Source: Ancylostoma caninum
Lineage: Eukaryota > Nematoda > Chromadorea > Rhabditida > Ancylostomatidae
Reading direction: 5' to 3'
Assembly: GCA_037903475.1 (NCBI GenBank)
Contig: JBAJFG010000248.1
Span: 868,001 to 932,000 of the forward strand
DNA: 64,000 bases
Below are positions 38,201 through 48,695 of the stretch, piece by piece (position 1 is the first letter of the stretch; the number at the start of each line of letters is the position of its first letter). Both the position numbers and the translations under genes were made by a program. The notes beneath the pieces are model-generated. The model saw only the letters and a program-made list of their open reading frames with translations. It was not told where the DNA came from and ran no database searches.

Positions 38201-41200
38201 TCACTTGAAAGCGTTCTAATTCAAAATGATGGAATGCTATCTGAGGTGCCTCTATACTTATGAAACACTGCACTGCAGAAGAAATAACATTACATTAAGG
38301 GAGGGCCCAACAGTAAAGAAGTGGTTGATACTGATTCTAAGTTGCTTTGTTTCGCCCCATTCAATTTCGGTTTGGAACTGAGACCTTAGCCACACATTCA
38401 CGATACCTCATTCTAAGGACAACAAATCCACGTAATAATGTACTGAACCAATGATCACTCACTAGTCGATCAGAAAAACAATGTCCTTTGGCGCCGATTC
38501 CGCGTTCACAAACCAAGGCCGAAATTTTGGATCAAACAGGTCGATTGTGATTGGCGCAGGTTCAATCCGCCAATAGCGTCCTTTAACCAATGAGAACTGA
38601 AATAGCAGCTTAGATGTCGGATAAGCTGGCTTACTTGGATACATCCTTGTTACACCGCTATAGGTGCCGATAAATTGATGTCGCATCGTTTCATCTTCCC
38701 TGGAAGAAATTATTTGCAGCATGGCCACGCCCACCACTTGATCATAGTAATTTACCGTTTGTTTTCAGCCATCGTTTTCTCAACGCTTTCAGCGCCGGTC
38801 CAACTGAAGTCACGAATCACTTTTGGGTCTGAAAAACACAAACCAACTCTATGTACTGCTATCATGCTGCTATTCGCCCGCTAATGCATGACATCAGGAC
38901 AGCGTAGAGCATCAAAACTCACCACATCTATAGGACTCGATGTTCACATGAACTCCAGATGTCCTAGCGGCTGAGTTCGATGCTTCCCTCACATCCGAGT
39001 TGTTCAAAAGCTGTTCGAATTTCGCGCACACTGACTCGTCTTGCGGTATGGAGAACTGAACTTCGATCGATTATCGATTTGTGCACAAAATCGTCTTTTC
39101 AGGCAGGCTTAGCTAGCGTTGTCCTTTATGTAAGGTGAAGCCTCCGCTACTTACCTGCGAATCGTCGTACGTGGTGTAGAACCTAGCCGAACCTTCAGCT
39201 GTACGAGTGAGTTTCTGAAATATCAATAGATCAAAAATCAAAATCTGTCGACCATCAATAATCTGAACTCTGCAGCTTCTGGTAATATTTGGTACATTTC
39301 AGAGCATCCTGAGTGCGATCAATGAAGAAATCAATAATAAGCAAGTAAATAAATAAATGAACATTGCTCATACTACTTCGAAAACAGAAAGGCCAGCATA
39401 AAAACCAGATTTTCCCATTAAAATAATGGCATAAAGAGGTTTAAACGCTTAAGAGAGAAGAAACCCCACAAATTACCATTCCAAACAAGATTTGAAGAAT
39501 TATGAATGGAAATACATGAAATATAAGAGGGAACGTATAACAAAGATCGTGTTCCACAAAAATTAGCTGGCATCTCAAAATGCTGACGAAAACACAAGGA
39601 TAATCGATGCAGAAAACACAAGGATAATCCCAGTAAGTCTATCGTCCGCAAAAATGAGGGAGTGCACACAAATATTTCAGAAATTCATCGTTCCAAACCA
39701 ATAATTGATTTCTTTCTGGCATGCGGTAGCTAACAAGTGAATTTTATGCCTAAACCATATCCATTTTTGATTTTATGTTAGTTCAAAGCTTCTTATTTTG
39801 GTTTATTATTCTCCTCTGCTGTTACCCGCCCCCTCACAATCTCAACTGAATTCAAATTGAGCAGTTTATTTTAAGTACATATTGATTAAATTTTGTGACC
39901 GTTAATTACCTCATCATTCTTGATTACCTTCATTCAGTCTCAATTCATACTCACTTTTTTTCTCCATTGAATTACTTATTTGATATTGTTTCCATTTTCG
40001 CTCAAATTAAGCTAGTTTAATCTCGAGAAAAACAATAGAACTTGAGAAAAAACTTTCAATCAAATTATAAATTAAAATTTAGAAAAAAAATTTCAGAAAA
40101 AGGGTATTCCGAAATTGCTGTATAATTTTTTGAGCGGAGGACGATTTCAAAAATTGTTTCTCATAGATATTATTGATTCTCTCCCTCTGTAGGCTAGAAA
40201 TGAAACGGATTCCAGCTGTGATCAGTAAGAAAACTTCGCATTTCTCAGTAATTTTTCAGAGATGATAGATATTTCTCTGGATATTCAACAATTATTGCTT
40301 CCCAAATTAACAGATTTATGGCTGGCCCCGTTTTTCTCTCTAGGTTTCCATACTTTTTTCTTGCTGGCCTTTTGGAGACAATATTTGAAATGATAAGAAA
40401 ATCTATTGATATCAGAAAAAAATTGGCTCACACGGAAATTTCCTTGAATTCTCAATATTTCGCTAGACCAACTCCCGGGGATGCTTCCGGAAGGGAACGA
40501 AGTAAACAAAACTGTACTGAGCTCCACGTTTTTACTATCCATCTTTCGAGAAAAATACCCTCTCCCTCTTCTTCAATGCGGCTTTCTAATTGGTGTAGCG
40601 GCGTTGAAAGGTGCGTTGTCGTCGGCTATTGTTCCCTTCATTCTGCCCCACCCCTCGAGCTCCGTTCTACTCAATAATGCCAAATTATGCCAATGTCGCC
40701 GTCGCGGCGTTTTCAAGATGTCAATTCGTTGCTCATTCCAAATTCCAGCAGCGTGGGTTATCGTATTACGTGATGGCGTCATGGTGTAGGACCAAACCAC
40801 CTAACCCCCCTTCCCGTTCGGAAGTAAAATGAGGCTGGTCCCTCACACCAGGCTGCACCGCTGCACATCCGCACAAGTTTTGCGCGGTGGGCCGCTCTTC
40901 CTAATTAGGGATCGATTCGAATCCCTCTCTCTCCCGCATAGTGAAGAAGAAGCGGCCTGGATAACCTATCCCGAGGGAATAGAGAGAGTGGGGAGAGGCG
41001 AGAGAATGGTGACGAACGATGAAGAAGAGGAAAATCGTAAAACAATCTGAACAACAGTGGGTTTTACAAGGTTTTCACGTTTCCAAAGAAGGATCATCTG
41101 GGAATTCACATAAAATCAATCTCGGAGATATTCAATTTCTTACATTGGAACTGCAATCAAGCCCTCTAGGATCCAATACCCATAAAAGGGTAAAAGAAGG

Positions 41201-44200
41201 CTGAATATCCCTCACTCCGGCACTTCCCCTCTAAAGCCGATTTTTCCCACGAACATCGCCGCATTCGCACTAGATCCGCTTAGCTCATCAGAGTCCCTAC
41301 TCATCAAACGAAGCTAGCCTACATGGCATGATTTTGTTTGGGAAATTGGAGCGATGGTATCTAAATATTCTAAAAAATACTTGTGTTTCCAAAAAAAAAG
41401 CGACGGATGCTCTGAAATTTCACGCTTGCAAATTGATATTTTGAGCAAATCCCGGATGGAAATCTAATCAGGACCATCCGAGATGTACATAAATTTAGTG
41501 GTAAAACGAAATGAACGAATTATTATAGACAACAGTGTAACGGTTTACAGCAGAAGTTTAAACATATACGTAGGTGCAGTTGATTACAGACATCAGGATT
41601 CGAGTATTCGGAAAATGGAGACCATTACAATTTTCCCTTCTTTCCTTCCTTGATTGTAATAGTCCTGGGCTCTCGCTTCTTCAAATATGCAAATTTTCGA
41701 CTTGTTAAAAAACGAGCGTTTATTCGTTTATTTATTTATTGGATATATTATTGGTGAGGCATAATGCTATTGACTAAACTGATGTAATTATCAAGAAGAT
41801 TTAAGCAAATTTTCAAAAAAAAAGACACTAATACAGGAAAGAAGCTATAGGAAAATAAAACTAACATTATTATTTAAATTTCCATTCTAATACATTATTT
41901 AGTCCTAATTATAGTATCCTAGGGAAAAGCAACAGAATGACTGACATACGAAATGATGCAATAAAAAATCTAGAAAAAAATTATTCCGCTTTTCGTCGGA
42001 GTAGCCTGAATTTTCGATTTCTTCTTAGTAAAACTTGTGTAACTATATTATCACAGTGGAAATTTGTGGACGAAGCAGCGAAAGAAGCCCAGCCCCACCT
42101 GAAGAGCCTTGGTCCGGTCGGCGAATAACTGCTCCAGTTTTGATTTGGCTGAATCCAGCGCCTCCTTAGGGTACTCAGATTGAACCCGGACGTTCGCCTT
42201 GATGTCCTCGAATGGCTGTAAGGAAAGAAAGGTTAATAAATATAGGTATTTCTAAGCAGGACTAATTGAAAGCAAAAAGTGCTTGTGATGAGAGATTCGA
42301 AGCCGCATTAGCCTCCTTTATACATTCGTTCTTTTCATCTCAAGAATTTTATAAGAGCAAACAATGAATCCATTAGAAGATCCTAGACATCTCACTTTGT
42401 TTGTTCATCTATAACCACTCTGAAAAGTACGTCAAGAGAAAGGGAACTAAAAAATTTGAATTTTTAATTCTCCTCCTTACTATTAAGCCACTGATATATC
42501 GCAAAGCTGCTGGTTTTTTCCGCAGTTTTCCGGTACAAATTTTGGTTTTTATGAGGTGTCATCCTACCTTAGAGGTATGAAAACCCCTATATACATATAA
42601 ACCCTTCATCGAATCTGGGAACCTCTGCGGTTGAGTACAGGCAGAAAAGCTAAGATGCCCTCTACTCGCTATCCTTTCAGCCTAAGAGCGTTAGTCATTT
42701 TTCTTCGAAATGGTCAAATATTGGCTTTTAAGCGACAATTACTACTACAAAACATTCAATCTGTAGACGCACTAAAAAAATGTAGTGACAAATCTATTTG
42801 AAAGAAAGTACAACATTTTCTATCCAAATTCTAGGTTGAAAACTGTGCAAAGTAGCTACAAAAACTTTGGTATGATCAGATTTGCACCGAGAGCACCTGG
42901 GCTAGGATTCACAATCGGGCGAAACCAGCTCAGCAGACCAACTCTCGGTTTCCGGTACTACGCATTCTATAGAATAATCGATGCTAATGTCCCACGGATC
43001 CCAGACTTGGATCTGATGGAAATCCATAGCTATGTACATAAGATGAAAGTACAGCCCGGTGACCACGCGGTATTACTATAATTTCTAAGCGTAATGAATC
43101 GAAACCACCCTCACTCGTCCCAAAATCAGCGCTGATAGTTAGATTGAAGATCTATTGACTCTGATATAGTCACCTACCAAAGCACATTTTATTTCACGCC
43201 CACGACTTAGAGAAGGACCATCTGCTAACCGGACTGAACCTTTCTTTTTTGTGGTGTAAGGCAGTTTATAAAAAAATGGATTTTTTTTAAGGACGAGAGC
43301 TTTGTTTCCCTCGTGAACGAAAGAGTAGTCCGAAGCCAAATTTCCCATTTTCTTCCCCACAAAGTTCCGGCACTCTCTTATTCTCTCTTAGGAAGCAGCA
43401 GCGCTTTGAACACTTATGGCGATATATGGTTATGGGCCTTTTTCCAGTGTGCAGAAAATCCTTTAGTCCGGGTATTTCATTTGAGGAAGCCGTTTCCCCT
43501 GCTCTTTTTCGCAGTTTAGTGGCTGTGCGGATTTTGCTTCAAAAGAATTTAGCCTCAGGATTCAACAAAAAAGCATTAGAAATCATTCTGTGCTGGGAAT
43601 CATGAACGCATAGCCAATCAAAACCTGGGTAACAAATCAATTTTTCCTTCTTACGTCTCTCAACACTACGTAGCGTATAGGATAACCAGTCACGCTAACC
43701 ATCGCTGGTTTGCTGGTTTAACGTTTCATGAATCTTGGCCCTGACGGATGCCACGTGGCGTTTTGTTGAAATATAGAAACAGGGCAGAACACAAACAATG
43801 TAATGAAAAGGGCTGAAGACGAAGTAAGCAAACAACGACAACGATCAAAAGGATCATGAAGGGTCGCGGGTTTCTGAACAGTATTAAGATCGGTTCTGGA
43901 TTTGAGGGACCGAATGAAAAAGGGTCAAAGACCAGTTTGCTAGAATTTTTTAACTATTGCCCCGACTAACACAGCACATGTCAAGATATTCGATCGCAGC
44001 GAGAATTCTGGAGAAGTAAAATTTGAATGTTCGAAGAATGCGCTGGGCAAAAAAGCCTTAATACCCTATATATCATCCTGGTCCGGATACACTGTTGAGA
44101 TTACCCTTTAAACGTTTTAGCGCACCTAATTTTCGCCTTTACCTAGTGCCCACGAACTTACGTGAAGTTGTCTGTACTCATTTTGTACCCATTGTACCTT

Positions 44201-44938
44201 CAAGTATAACAGATTCTTTCAATAATGCATCCAAGCGTCGAGATCTCATCAACGCCAGAGGAATATATTGAAGAACATCTTTAAATGATTGAAAGTTCCT
44301 AGGAACGCATCCGCATCTGATCTCCGGGGTTAAATTATCATTGAAAGCTTTTTTCCTCCTTTTGCAGAACTCAAAATGAACTGAAAATGTTTGAAAATGC
44401 ACGATTCACGTGGACCTCAGCCAACGTCCAATAAAATTCACTATGACGATGGAAAGATTTCGCGAAGAGCGCGGCTCAAGTGGGATTCTCTGAAAATTAC
44501 TCGGAAACCCGTATGATCGCCTCAGTATTCTCATAGAATCTGTCAATTTACCTTACAGAGATGACGACACCTTCACCTTGTAGATAAAAAAGGAACTCAT
44601 ACTTTTATCACGTCTGCTCAGCCATTTTCTGACGCACGTATTTGTCCTATGAATCGTTGCTTATAAAGCACACAAATTATAAATAATTCGTGTGTTTGAT
44701 ACGATATGTGAAACATAAATAAATTTCTACCAAGTCACTCTGTTTGTTCACTCTTCGCCTATTCCATTTGCTCTCACACCCTCCAAAAATGCACCTCATC
44801 GAGCAATTTGGCCCTCGACTGCTCTTCGAAGCGGCTAATCAGCATCGTGGAGAACGTGTCGAGTAGGTGCGAGTCCTCGGTCCGCGCCACGAATCGTCTG
44901 GCGACGAGCAGCACGCGGGCGATCAGCCACAACGACAT
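23183..44938 (-). CDS. Voltage-gated calcium channel alpha-2/delta subunit (tag-180/unc-36 family)
   Basis: Extracellular, membrane-anchored auxiliary subunit that promotes surface expression of CaV channels. There are 27 minus-strand exons. First: 44938-44780, 42215-42099, 39214-39155, 39055-38923, 38828-38756, 38699-38463, 34600-34509, 34424-34342, 31950-31861, 31790-31653, 31577-31487, 31270-31156, 30714-30602, 30524-30409. Rest: 30310-30260, 29868-29782, 29504-29350, 28749-28604, 26785-26668, 26568-26328, 25278-25151, 25098-24964, 24897-24768, 24678-24524, 24435-24340, 23603-23494, 23415-23183. All phases agree and give 1133 residues. A signal-like N-terminus is followed by the VWA_N region, then RPWFVNAESAPKDIVFLIDYSGS with an intact MIDAS DxSxS (Asp259, Ser261, Ser263) and LFTDG (Asp373). 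Cache-like LYGIIVDNNGIIVHHP, DCLIVTRSGFVLA, a Cys-rich tail and a hydrophobic C-terminus (last 21 residues; TM or GPI signal) complete it. Synteny favours tag-180 over unc-36. Confidence 0.93.
25436..26310 (+). repeat. TCTG/TGTC microsatellite tracts in alpha-2/delta intron 20
   Basis: Two tracts dominated by tctg and tgtc repeats lie at about 25436-25470 and 25990-26300. The open frames that read CLSVCLSV-type protein across them are translations of the repeat. Between the tracts (25640-25870) lies a segment related to repeats near 2800, 32410 and 51400. Confidence 0.85.
27090..27980. mobile_element. About 885-bp terminal-inverted-repeat element, copy A (alpha-2/delta intron 18)
   Basis: The left end, ttagattgtaacttaagttt then ccgctgtttt, is inverted at the right end, aaaacagcggaaacttatgt then tacaacctaa. 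The interior matches copy B at 35850-36738 along its length in the same orientation, with many substitutions. A run of 18 C interrupts this copy near 27270. No transposase motif is readable, so it is probably non-autonomous. The TTAggttg-like ends resemble mariner-type termini. Confidence 0.8.
32208..32359. repeat. GC-rich foldback in alpha-2/delta intron 8
   Basis: cggccgtgtgcaaggggcgg (32208 on) is the inverse complement of the stretch ending at about 32359 (ccgccccttgcacacggcca). The arms are about 35 bp and the loop is about 80 bp. The strong GC content contrasts with the surrounding AT-rich intron. Confidence 0.8.
32405..34341 (-). other. Intron 8 of alpha-2/delta, remainder
   Basis: No exon was needed here, because exons 8 and 9 of the alpha-2/delta gene join directly in phase and align with the family. 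A phrase ggctgactacgaaaacatgc occurs at about 33476 and about 33680 in direct orientation, each followed by a tttcacta. A 70-codon plus frame at 32567-32779 has no recognised motif. Confidence 0.5.
35163..35759 (-). CDS. Unrecognised 198-codon open frame in alpha-2/delta intron 6
   Basis: A 597-nt frame stays open on the minus strand inside the 3.9-kb intron 6, immediately next to the copy B element. The conceptual product has no signal peptide, membrane helix or motif that I recognise. It may be the remains of a mobile element gene or chance. It has no clear start context or introns. Confidence 0.2.
   Translation of the reverse strand: MQKLVTVNQLQAPLLSFWKRSSFSTFDWSNTRILGIRWVLESLSMRTLQNHRRTQNLESDVAYTILYRSDGEPMSASFILKRIGFLHLLQFETRRQVCLLVSSVLKGQHRNFFRDVQSMLRQVPPQSGDAEAFLYDFRYAVEHEVLENRNSTTSYLTYKLVECVCECVFYTQQIQNISFVDFFGHCENVSYTIRLTAP
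35850..36738. mobile_element. About 885-bp terminal-inverted-repeat element, copy B (alpha-2/delta intron 6)
   Basis: The ends are ttatgttgtaacataagttt then ccgctgttttt on the left, and the inverse aaaacagcggaaacttatgt then tgcaacctaa on the right. The interior is colinear with copy A. A 138-codon minus frame (36017-36433) is open here and partly present in copy A, but it has no recognised motif. Confidence 0.82.
38581..38634 (-). other. Possible 54-nt optional intron inside alpha-2/delta exon 6
   Basis: Within exon 6 there is a strong donor (A/gtaagcc) and an acceptor ending in gttaaag 54 nt later. Removing it keeps frame and shortens the protein by 18 residues, to MYPRRYWRIEP, which resembles the family better. 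Kept in, the frame also stays open. An internal tttcag acceptor would produce a stop. Confidence 0.45.
39215..42098 (-). other. Intron 2 of alpha-2/delta (2.9 kb)
   Basis: Mostly AT-rich. A denser segment at about 40570-40930 holds overlapping open frames on both strands (for example 40573-40800 minus, 75 codons) and is less AT-rich than its flanks. I recognise no family. It could be an interspersed repeat. Confidence 0.5.
42216..44779 (-). other. Intron 1 of alpha-2/delta (2.6 kb)
   Basis: Contains a MITE at 43591-43740. A 98-codon plus frame at 42785-43081 has no recognisable motif. No further coding exon of the gene is needed here. Confidence 0.6.
43591..43740. mobile_element. MITE copy 1
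   Basis: Starts tgctgggaatcatgaacgca and ends cgtttcatgaatcttggcc, so its ends are an imperfect inverted repeat. Internal parts such as gataacc..tcacgctaacc match the copies at 55841-55992 and 57200-57340. Confidence 0.65.
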
Positions 44939-44955
44939 TATCGCGGCGTTGGCAT
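44936..44955 (-). promoter_or_regulatory. Short upstream ORF overlapping the alpha-2/delta start
   Basis: After a probable acceptor (ttctattcag at 44956-44957, minus), the first ATG opens a five-codon frame whose TAA overlaps the ATG chosen for the protein (TAATG). If the transcript starts there, translation would depend on reinitiation or leaky scanning. A longer in-frame start would require readthrough upstream of the acceptor and gives no better signal peptide. Confidence 0.45.
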
Positions 44956-47045
44956 CTGAATAGAAACGGAACACTTCCCCGAAGACTCCGCGGACGAGTC
45001 GTCCGTCAATTACGCTCCTCTTCCAAGAACTCGGAAAGAGCACGGGAGGAAATTGAATTGAAATGGAGACAATGCACTTTTCGCTGCAAAATGAGCACTT
45101 CGAGAAGAACTGCTAAACAGAACGGCAGAGGAAAGCCAGAAGACCGCGGCGAAACGAGCACAGTTGCAAAGGCGGACGTGTGGCGGAAAAAGTCGTGGAC
45201 GTGGGCGCTGCTCGATTTACATGGTAAACATAAGTTCGAGTCAGATGCGACTGTGATCCGGAAAACCAACGGCGACCGGGAGGAAAAAAATGTAACTCAA
45301 GAAAAAATCTTTTCAGTGCAGAAAAGAAAGCAGATTTTCAAGAGAAACATGAATAGATGGCTTGCTTTCAGCGATGGCGTCGTCAAAAAGTATAAACAGA
45401 GAATGTAAGGGCACGTGAAATGGTACTCTGAATTGTAGTGCCTTCATGGAAAGGTCAGGACAACACAAATGCCAATGAGTAATATAGCAGTAGATTTTAA
45501 AAAATGTCTTTCCAGAGAAGGCTATGGAATGAATGGAGGACATTATTGAAGAACTCCTGGATGAACAGAAAGGAGAAATTACAAATGGAGCTGAACATAT
45601 GTAGGAGATGACATGGACATGCATTAACAAGCAGCTCCAATCTCACGGTGAGTCACCCGTGTCTCACGACGATTTCAATGTGTTAGAATAGTGTGCCTTC
45701 AAGAAATGGTGAATATACAGAAGAAACGATTTTTTGAGTCAAGTTTTATAAAGTCGTCAAGTTTGTGAGGACGGTAGTGTTCAAAGAACAGAAAAAAATG
45801 TGTTGAGCGAGATTTCGAACAACATGGTGGACGTGGTGCAATTCTCATGCCGAAATCATGCAAGCTGAGCCGACGCTGGCATCGGACGTGTGCAGGAATT
45901 GCATGAGATATGCATGACTTAGAGAAATATAAATAATCGTACAAGTCCTCCAAGAGAGAGAAAACTGTAGTTGACAGAGATTTCCGACAATTTTCTGATT
46001 TGCATTCGTTATGCGATTCTAGTGCATATTTAATGCAACCCGCACCGATGTTGATGCGAGTGTGCATGGAATGAGCATGGAGTATGCATAAGATCTGCAT
46101 AAGATGTGCATGATATCACCAAGTGCCGACAGTTATACGACACTATATGATGCTTGTTCGCGCATGAAGGTGTGGTTTCTCATGACTTGAAACGTGCGAG
46201 TAGGCGGGGTCAGACGCATGTAGCATGAGCTTTTCTTATTTTTTTACCATTCATTTGTTCTTATTAATCTGTTTAATACACCGCGAGGATGTGAACATTA
46301 AAGAACAACAAACGGCTAAAATGTTACAGAGGGTATTCACTGCACCTTCTCGTCACAGTAATTTTTCATTTCAGGAATTTCATAACAGTCATATTATTAG
46401 CTTTATTATAGTGTTATTAATATAGTTAGTGTTATTCTTTGCAAAGTTATCAATTTTATTTTATTTTGAGTTCATCATCGAGGATCATTGAGTTCATTCC
46501 ACGGACACCAGTTGAGCGCTTTCGCAACATTTAGATTTTCCATCTAATTTTTCTTGGCCCCTTAAAGGCAGTGTCTCACCTCGTTTTATGGGCAGTGGAT
46601 ATCAGCATATTCTAGACCTGCTCGTCATGCTGATTCGAATGATATACGTCATAACGCATGAAACTAACGGGAACCCCGTTTTCGGAGGGTCCGAATGTGT
46701 AGTTCACAGACCACTTGGGGGGAGCGGTTCGTGAATGTACTGGCTGACCGCCATGGTTGCAGCATTAGCCAGCACGTCTCGACATGTCCAATCAATAAGA
46801 TCAACCTTGGCTTCACCCGTCCACTTGGCACGACAAACTGTTCCAAATCCTGTCCCGTTATTTGAAGAAGGGTTTTGAAGGGATTTCTGCCACATTTTAG
46901 GTATATCGCTAGATTCAGCTCATCGAGGAGATTCAGAATCCGCTTGAACCTCAAACACGAAAACGAGGTGACACACTAGCGCTTTCGACATTGCACTGAA
47001 AACTCATAGAATCCCTGGAACAACTACAGGATAAGAATAGCTCAC
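44956..47045. other. Upstream flank of the alpha-2/delta gene
   Basis: Would contain its promoter, but no defined element was found. A 116-codon plus frame at 45058-45408 is Lys/Arg-rich and unrecognised. 45880-46120 is rich in tgcat-type words (for example tgcataagatctgcataaga). Confidence 0.4.
46664..46954 (-). other. Overlapping open frames, function unknown
   Basis: Two minus-strand frames overlap here (96 codons, and 63 codons at 46704-46895). The shorter includes WTGEAKVDLIDWTCRDVLAN. I do not recognise a family. It lies just downstream of the eRF1-like exon on the same strand but does not align with eRF1. Confidence 0.2.
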
Positions 47046-47155
47046 TTGGGATCAATCACCAGCGAAATCATTTTTCGGCCTGCACCAGTCACGGTTGCCA
47101 ACATCTTTTCAATTTTCCAGTTGACGGCAGGAGAGCATTGATTCTCATTTTTCAT
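47046..47155 (-). pseudogene. Possible first exon or fragment of a release factor eRF1-like gene
   Basis: The minus frame from ATG at 47155 reads 36 codons to a consensus donor (CCCAA/gtgagc). It contains VNWKIEKML, then MISLVIDP after a basic stretch. Human eRF1 begins with EIWKIKKLI and then MISLIIPPK at nearly the same spacing (19 against 16 residues from Trp to Met). No following exon with the eRF1 NIKS or GGQ region was found in lower coordinates down to the alpha-2/delta gene, so this is likely a fragment, an isolated exon or a pseudogene. A chance match is possible. Confidence 0.4.
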
Positions 47156-48011
47156 TTTCTTTGACAACGACAGGCGCTGACATATTCCTCAATTTACCCT
47201 CACTGAAGTGAGGAAAACGCTGACTTTTAAGAAATTAGAAAATAGACACGAGTTACCGTGCATTCTGGGAATGTCATGTTAACTTGCTGCTGGTAGGCAA
47301 TGAGAGCTCACACAATTTCAGTCCTATGATGGGCCACCCATGTCCCACACTGTAGGGAAAGCATTAACAAACATTCGCATGGATTAGACCATAAAATGCT
47401 AAGAAAAATTGTAAGAAATGAGTGCCACACAGAATTTCTGTGGCATATGTCGAAAATAGAGCTGCTCTGAATGTTCGGGAGCGACCCTAGTACTCATGCG
47501 CAAGAAATGCATACACAATGTAAGTATGCCACATGTTTCAAGTAGATGATTCACTCTTTGCTCCTGTGGAACTGTGGAACTGTCGAACTATATAATGTTT
47601 GTTTGCGACAAAGGTTTTTTAGGAAATGTGAGCAAGGTAGTAGTGTCTAGTGAAGCAACATCATTTGTCCTATACATATGGTATACAAAAAGTAGGAACG
47701 AGAGACTGCATGATGTGAGTGACCTTTTCACAGAATTGTACGATAAATACTTCTTCCATTTAATATTTCTTAATGTTTCTCGTAAATGATGATGGAGTCG
47801 CAGTGGAGGAGAAGGAATGATTCTGCATAAGAAGAAACAAAAATGGAGCAGCAAAAAAAAAATTAGACGCGGGAAAATGAAAGTCAAGAAGGAACAGAAG
47901 CAACAAAGAACTGACAGAGATTGATGGCTGTTGGACCTGTAGATTTCAGGTGTCATTCCAGAGGCGAAAAAAAGCATAATGGAGGCTGAACAGCAAGGAC
48001 TCAATTTTTAC

Positions 48012-48683
48012 TAGGTTGGTGCAAAAAAGTGGCGCGATTTATTTTCAAAACCATGCAATTTTCTTTGGACATGATGTGACATCTACGCTTAATCTCAAAT
48101 AATCATAGAGGAAAGCAAGCTTTTTTGTTCTGTACGTATAAGACATGTCGGGTGGAGTCAGGAGTCATGAAACAATTGAAAATTTCCGAAAATGTCGCCT
48201 TCAACCTTTTGAATTTCAAGAATTTTTCTGCAGCACCGACAGCAACAAAGCTCAAAACACCTTCTTTGTATTAGGTCGGGACGCCAGTACTTACTCCATT
48301 TGTGAGCTCTGGTGCAACGGCTTTGCTGTAATCGAAATGTGGAAGAGTACTTTTTGATACATTCTTCTTGTTATGTCCAGGCTTCCAGGGGGCAGGGTGA
48401 TCATTTTGAAGCTGGCTTCATCACAGGCTCTTCCCAGTCCCCAAATCTTCTGTACCACGAGAAAAGAATTGCCAAACTTGATGACCTGAAATTAAATCTT
48501 GTTGTTCTTCGTTTCTCAGCTTTGGGAGTTCTCTGCGCAGGACGTCAGCGACCTGCTTATAGAATGAGCAATGATCCGTGCTGGTCACAGGAATTAGATC
48601 GTCCCCCCTAGGAACTCCGTTCGTTAAAGTTGCGGGAAAAATGAGACCAACACAAAAATGCGCCATTTTTTTGCACCAACCTG
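48012..48683. mobile_element. Mariner-like short element
   Basis: The left end taggttggtgcaaaaaagtgg and the right end, whose inverse is caggttggtgcaaaaaaatgg, match classic mariner termini (ttaggttggtgcaaaa). The 672-bp length is about half a full mariner. The interior has open frames (for example 48145-48357 plus) but no recognisable transposase catalytic motif, so it is a deletion derivative or MITE. Confidence 0.85.
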
Positions 48684-48695
48684 ATAATATGTATT

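Larger units (their letters stand above)
34601..38462 (-). other. Intron 6 of alpha-2/delta (3.9 kb)
   Basis: Separates the exon ending in FLID from the one starting YSGSVKG, so it splits the MIDAS motif codon. It contains the unrecognised open frame at 35163-35759, the copy B element, and short attc-rich tracts near 37366-37406. Nothing else recognisable was found. Confidence 0.7.

Noticed and set aside
40573..40800. A 75-codon minus frame in alpha-2/delta intron 2 as a gene
   Set aside because: No motif, no splice context linking it to the host gene, and overlapping plus frames of similar length suggest a repeat.
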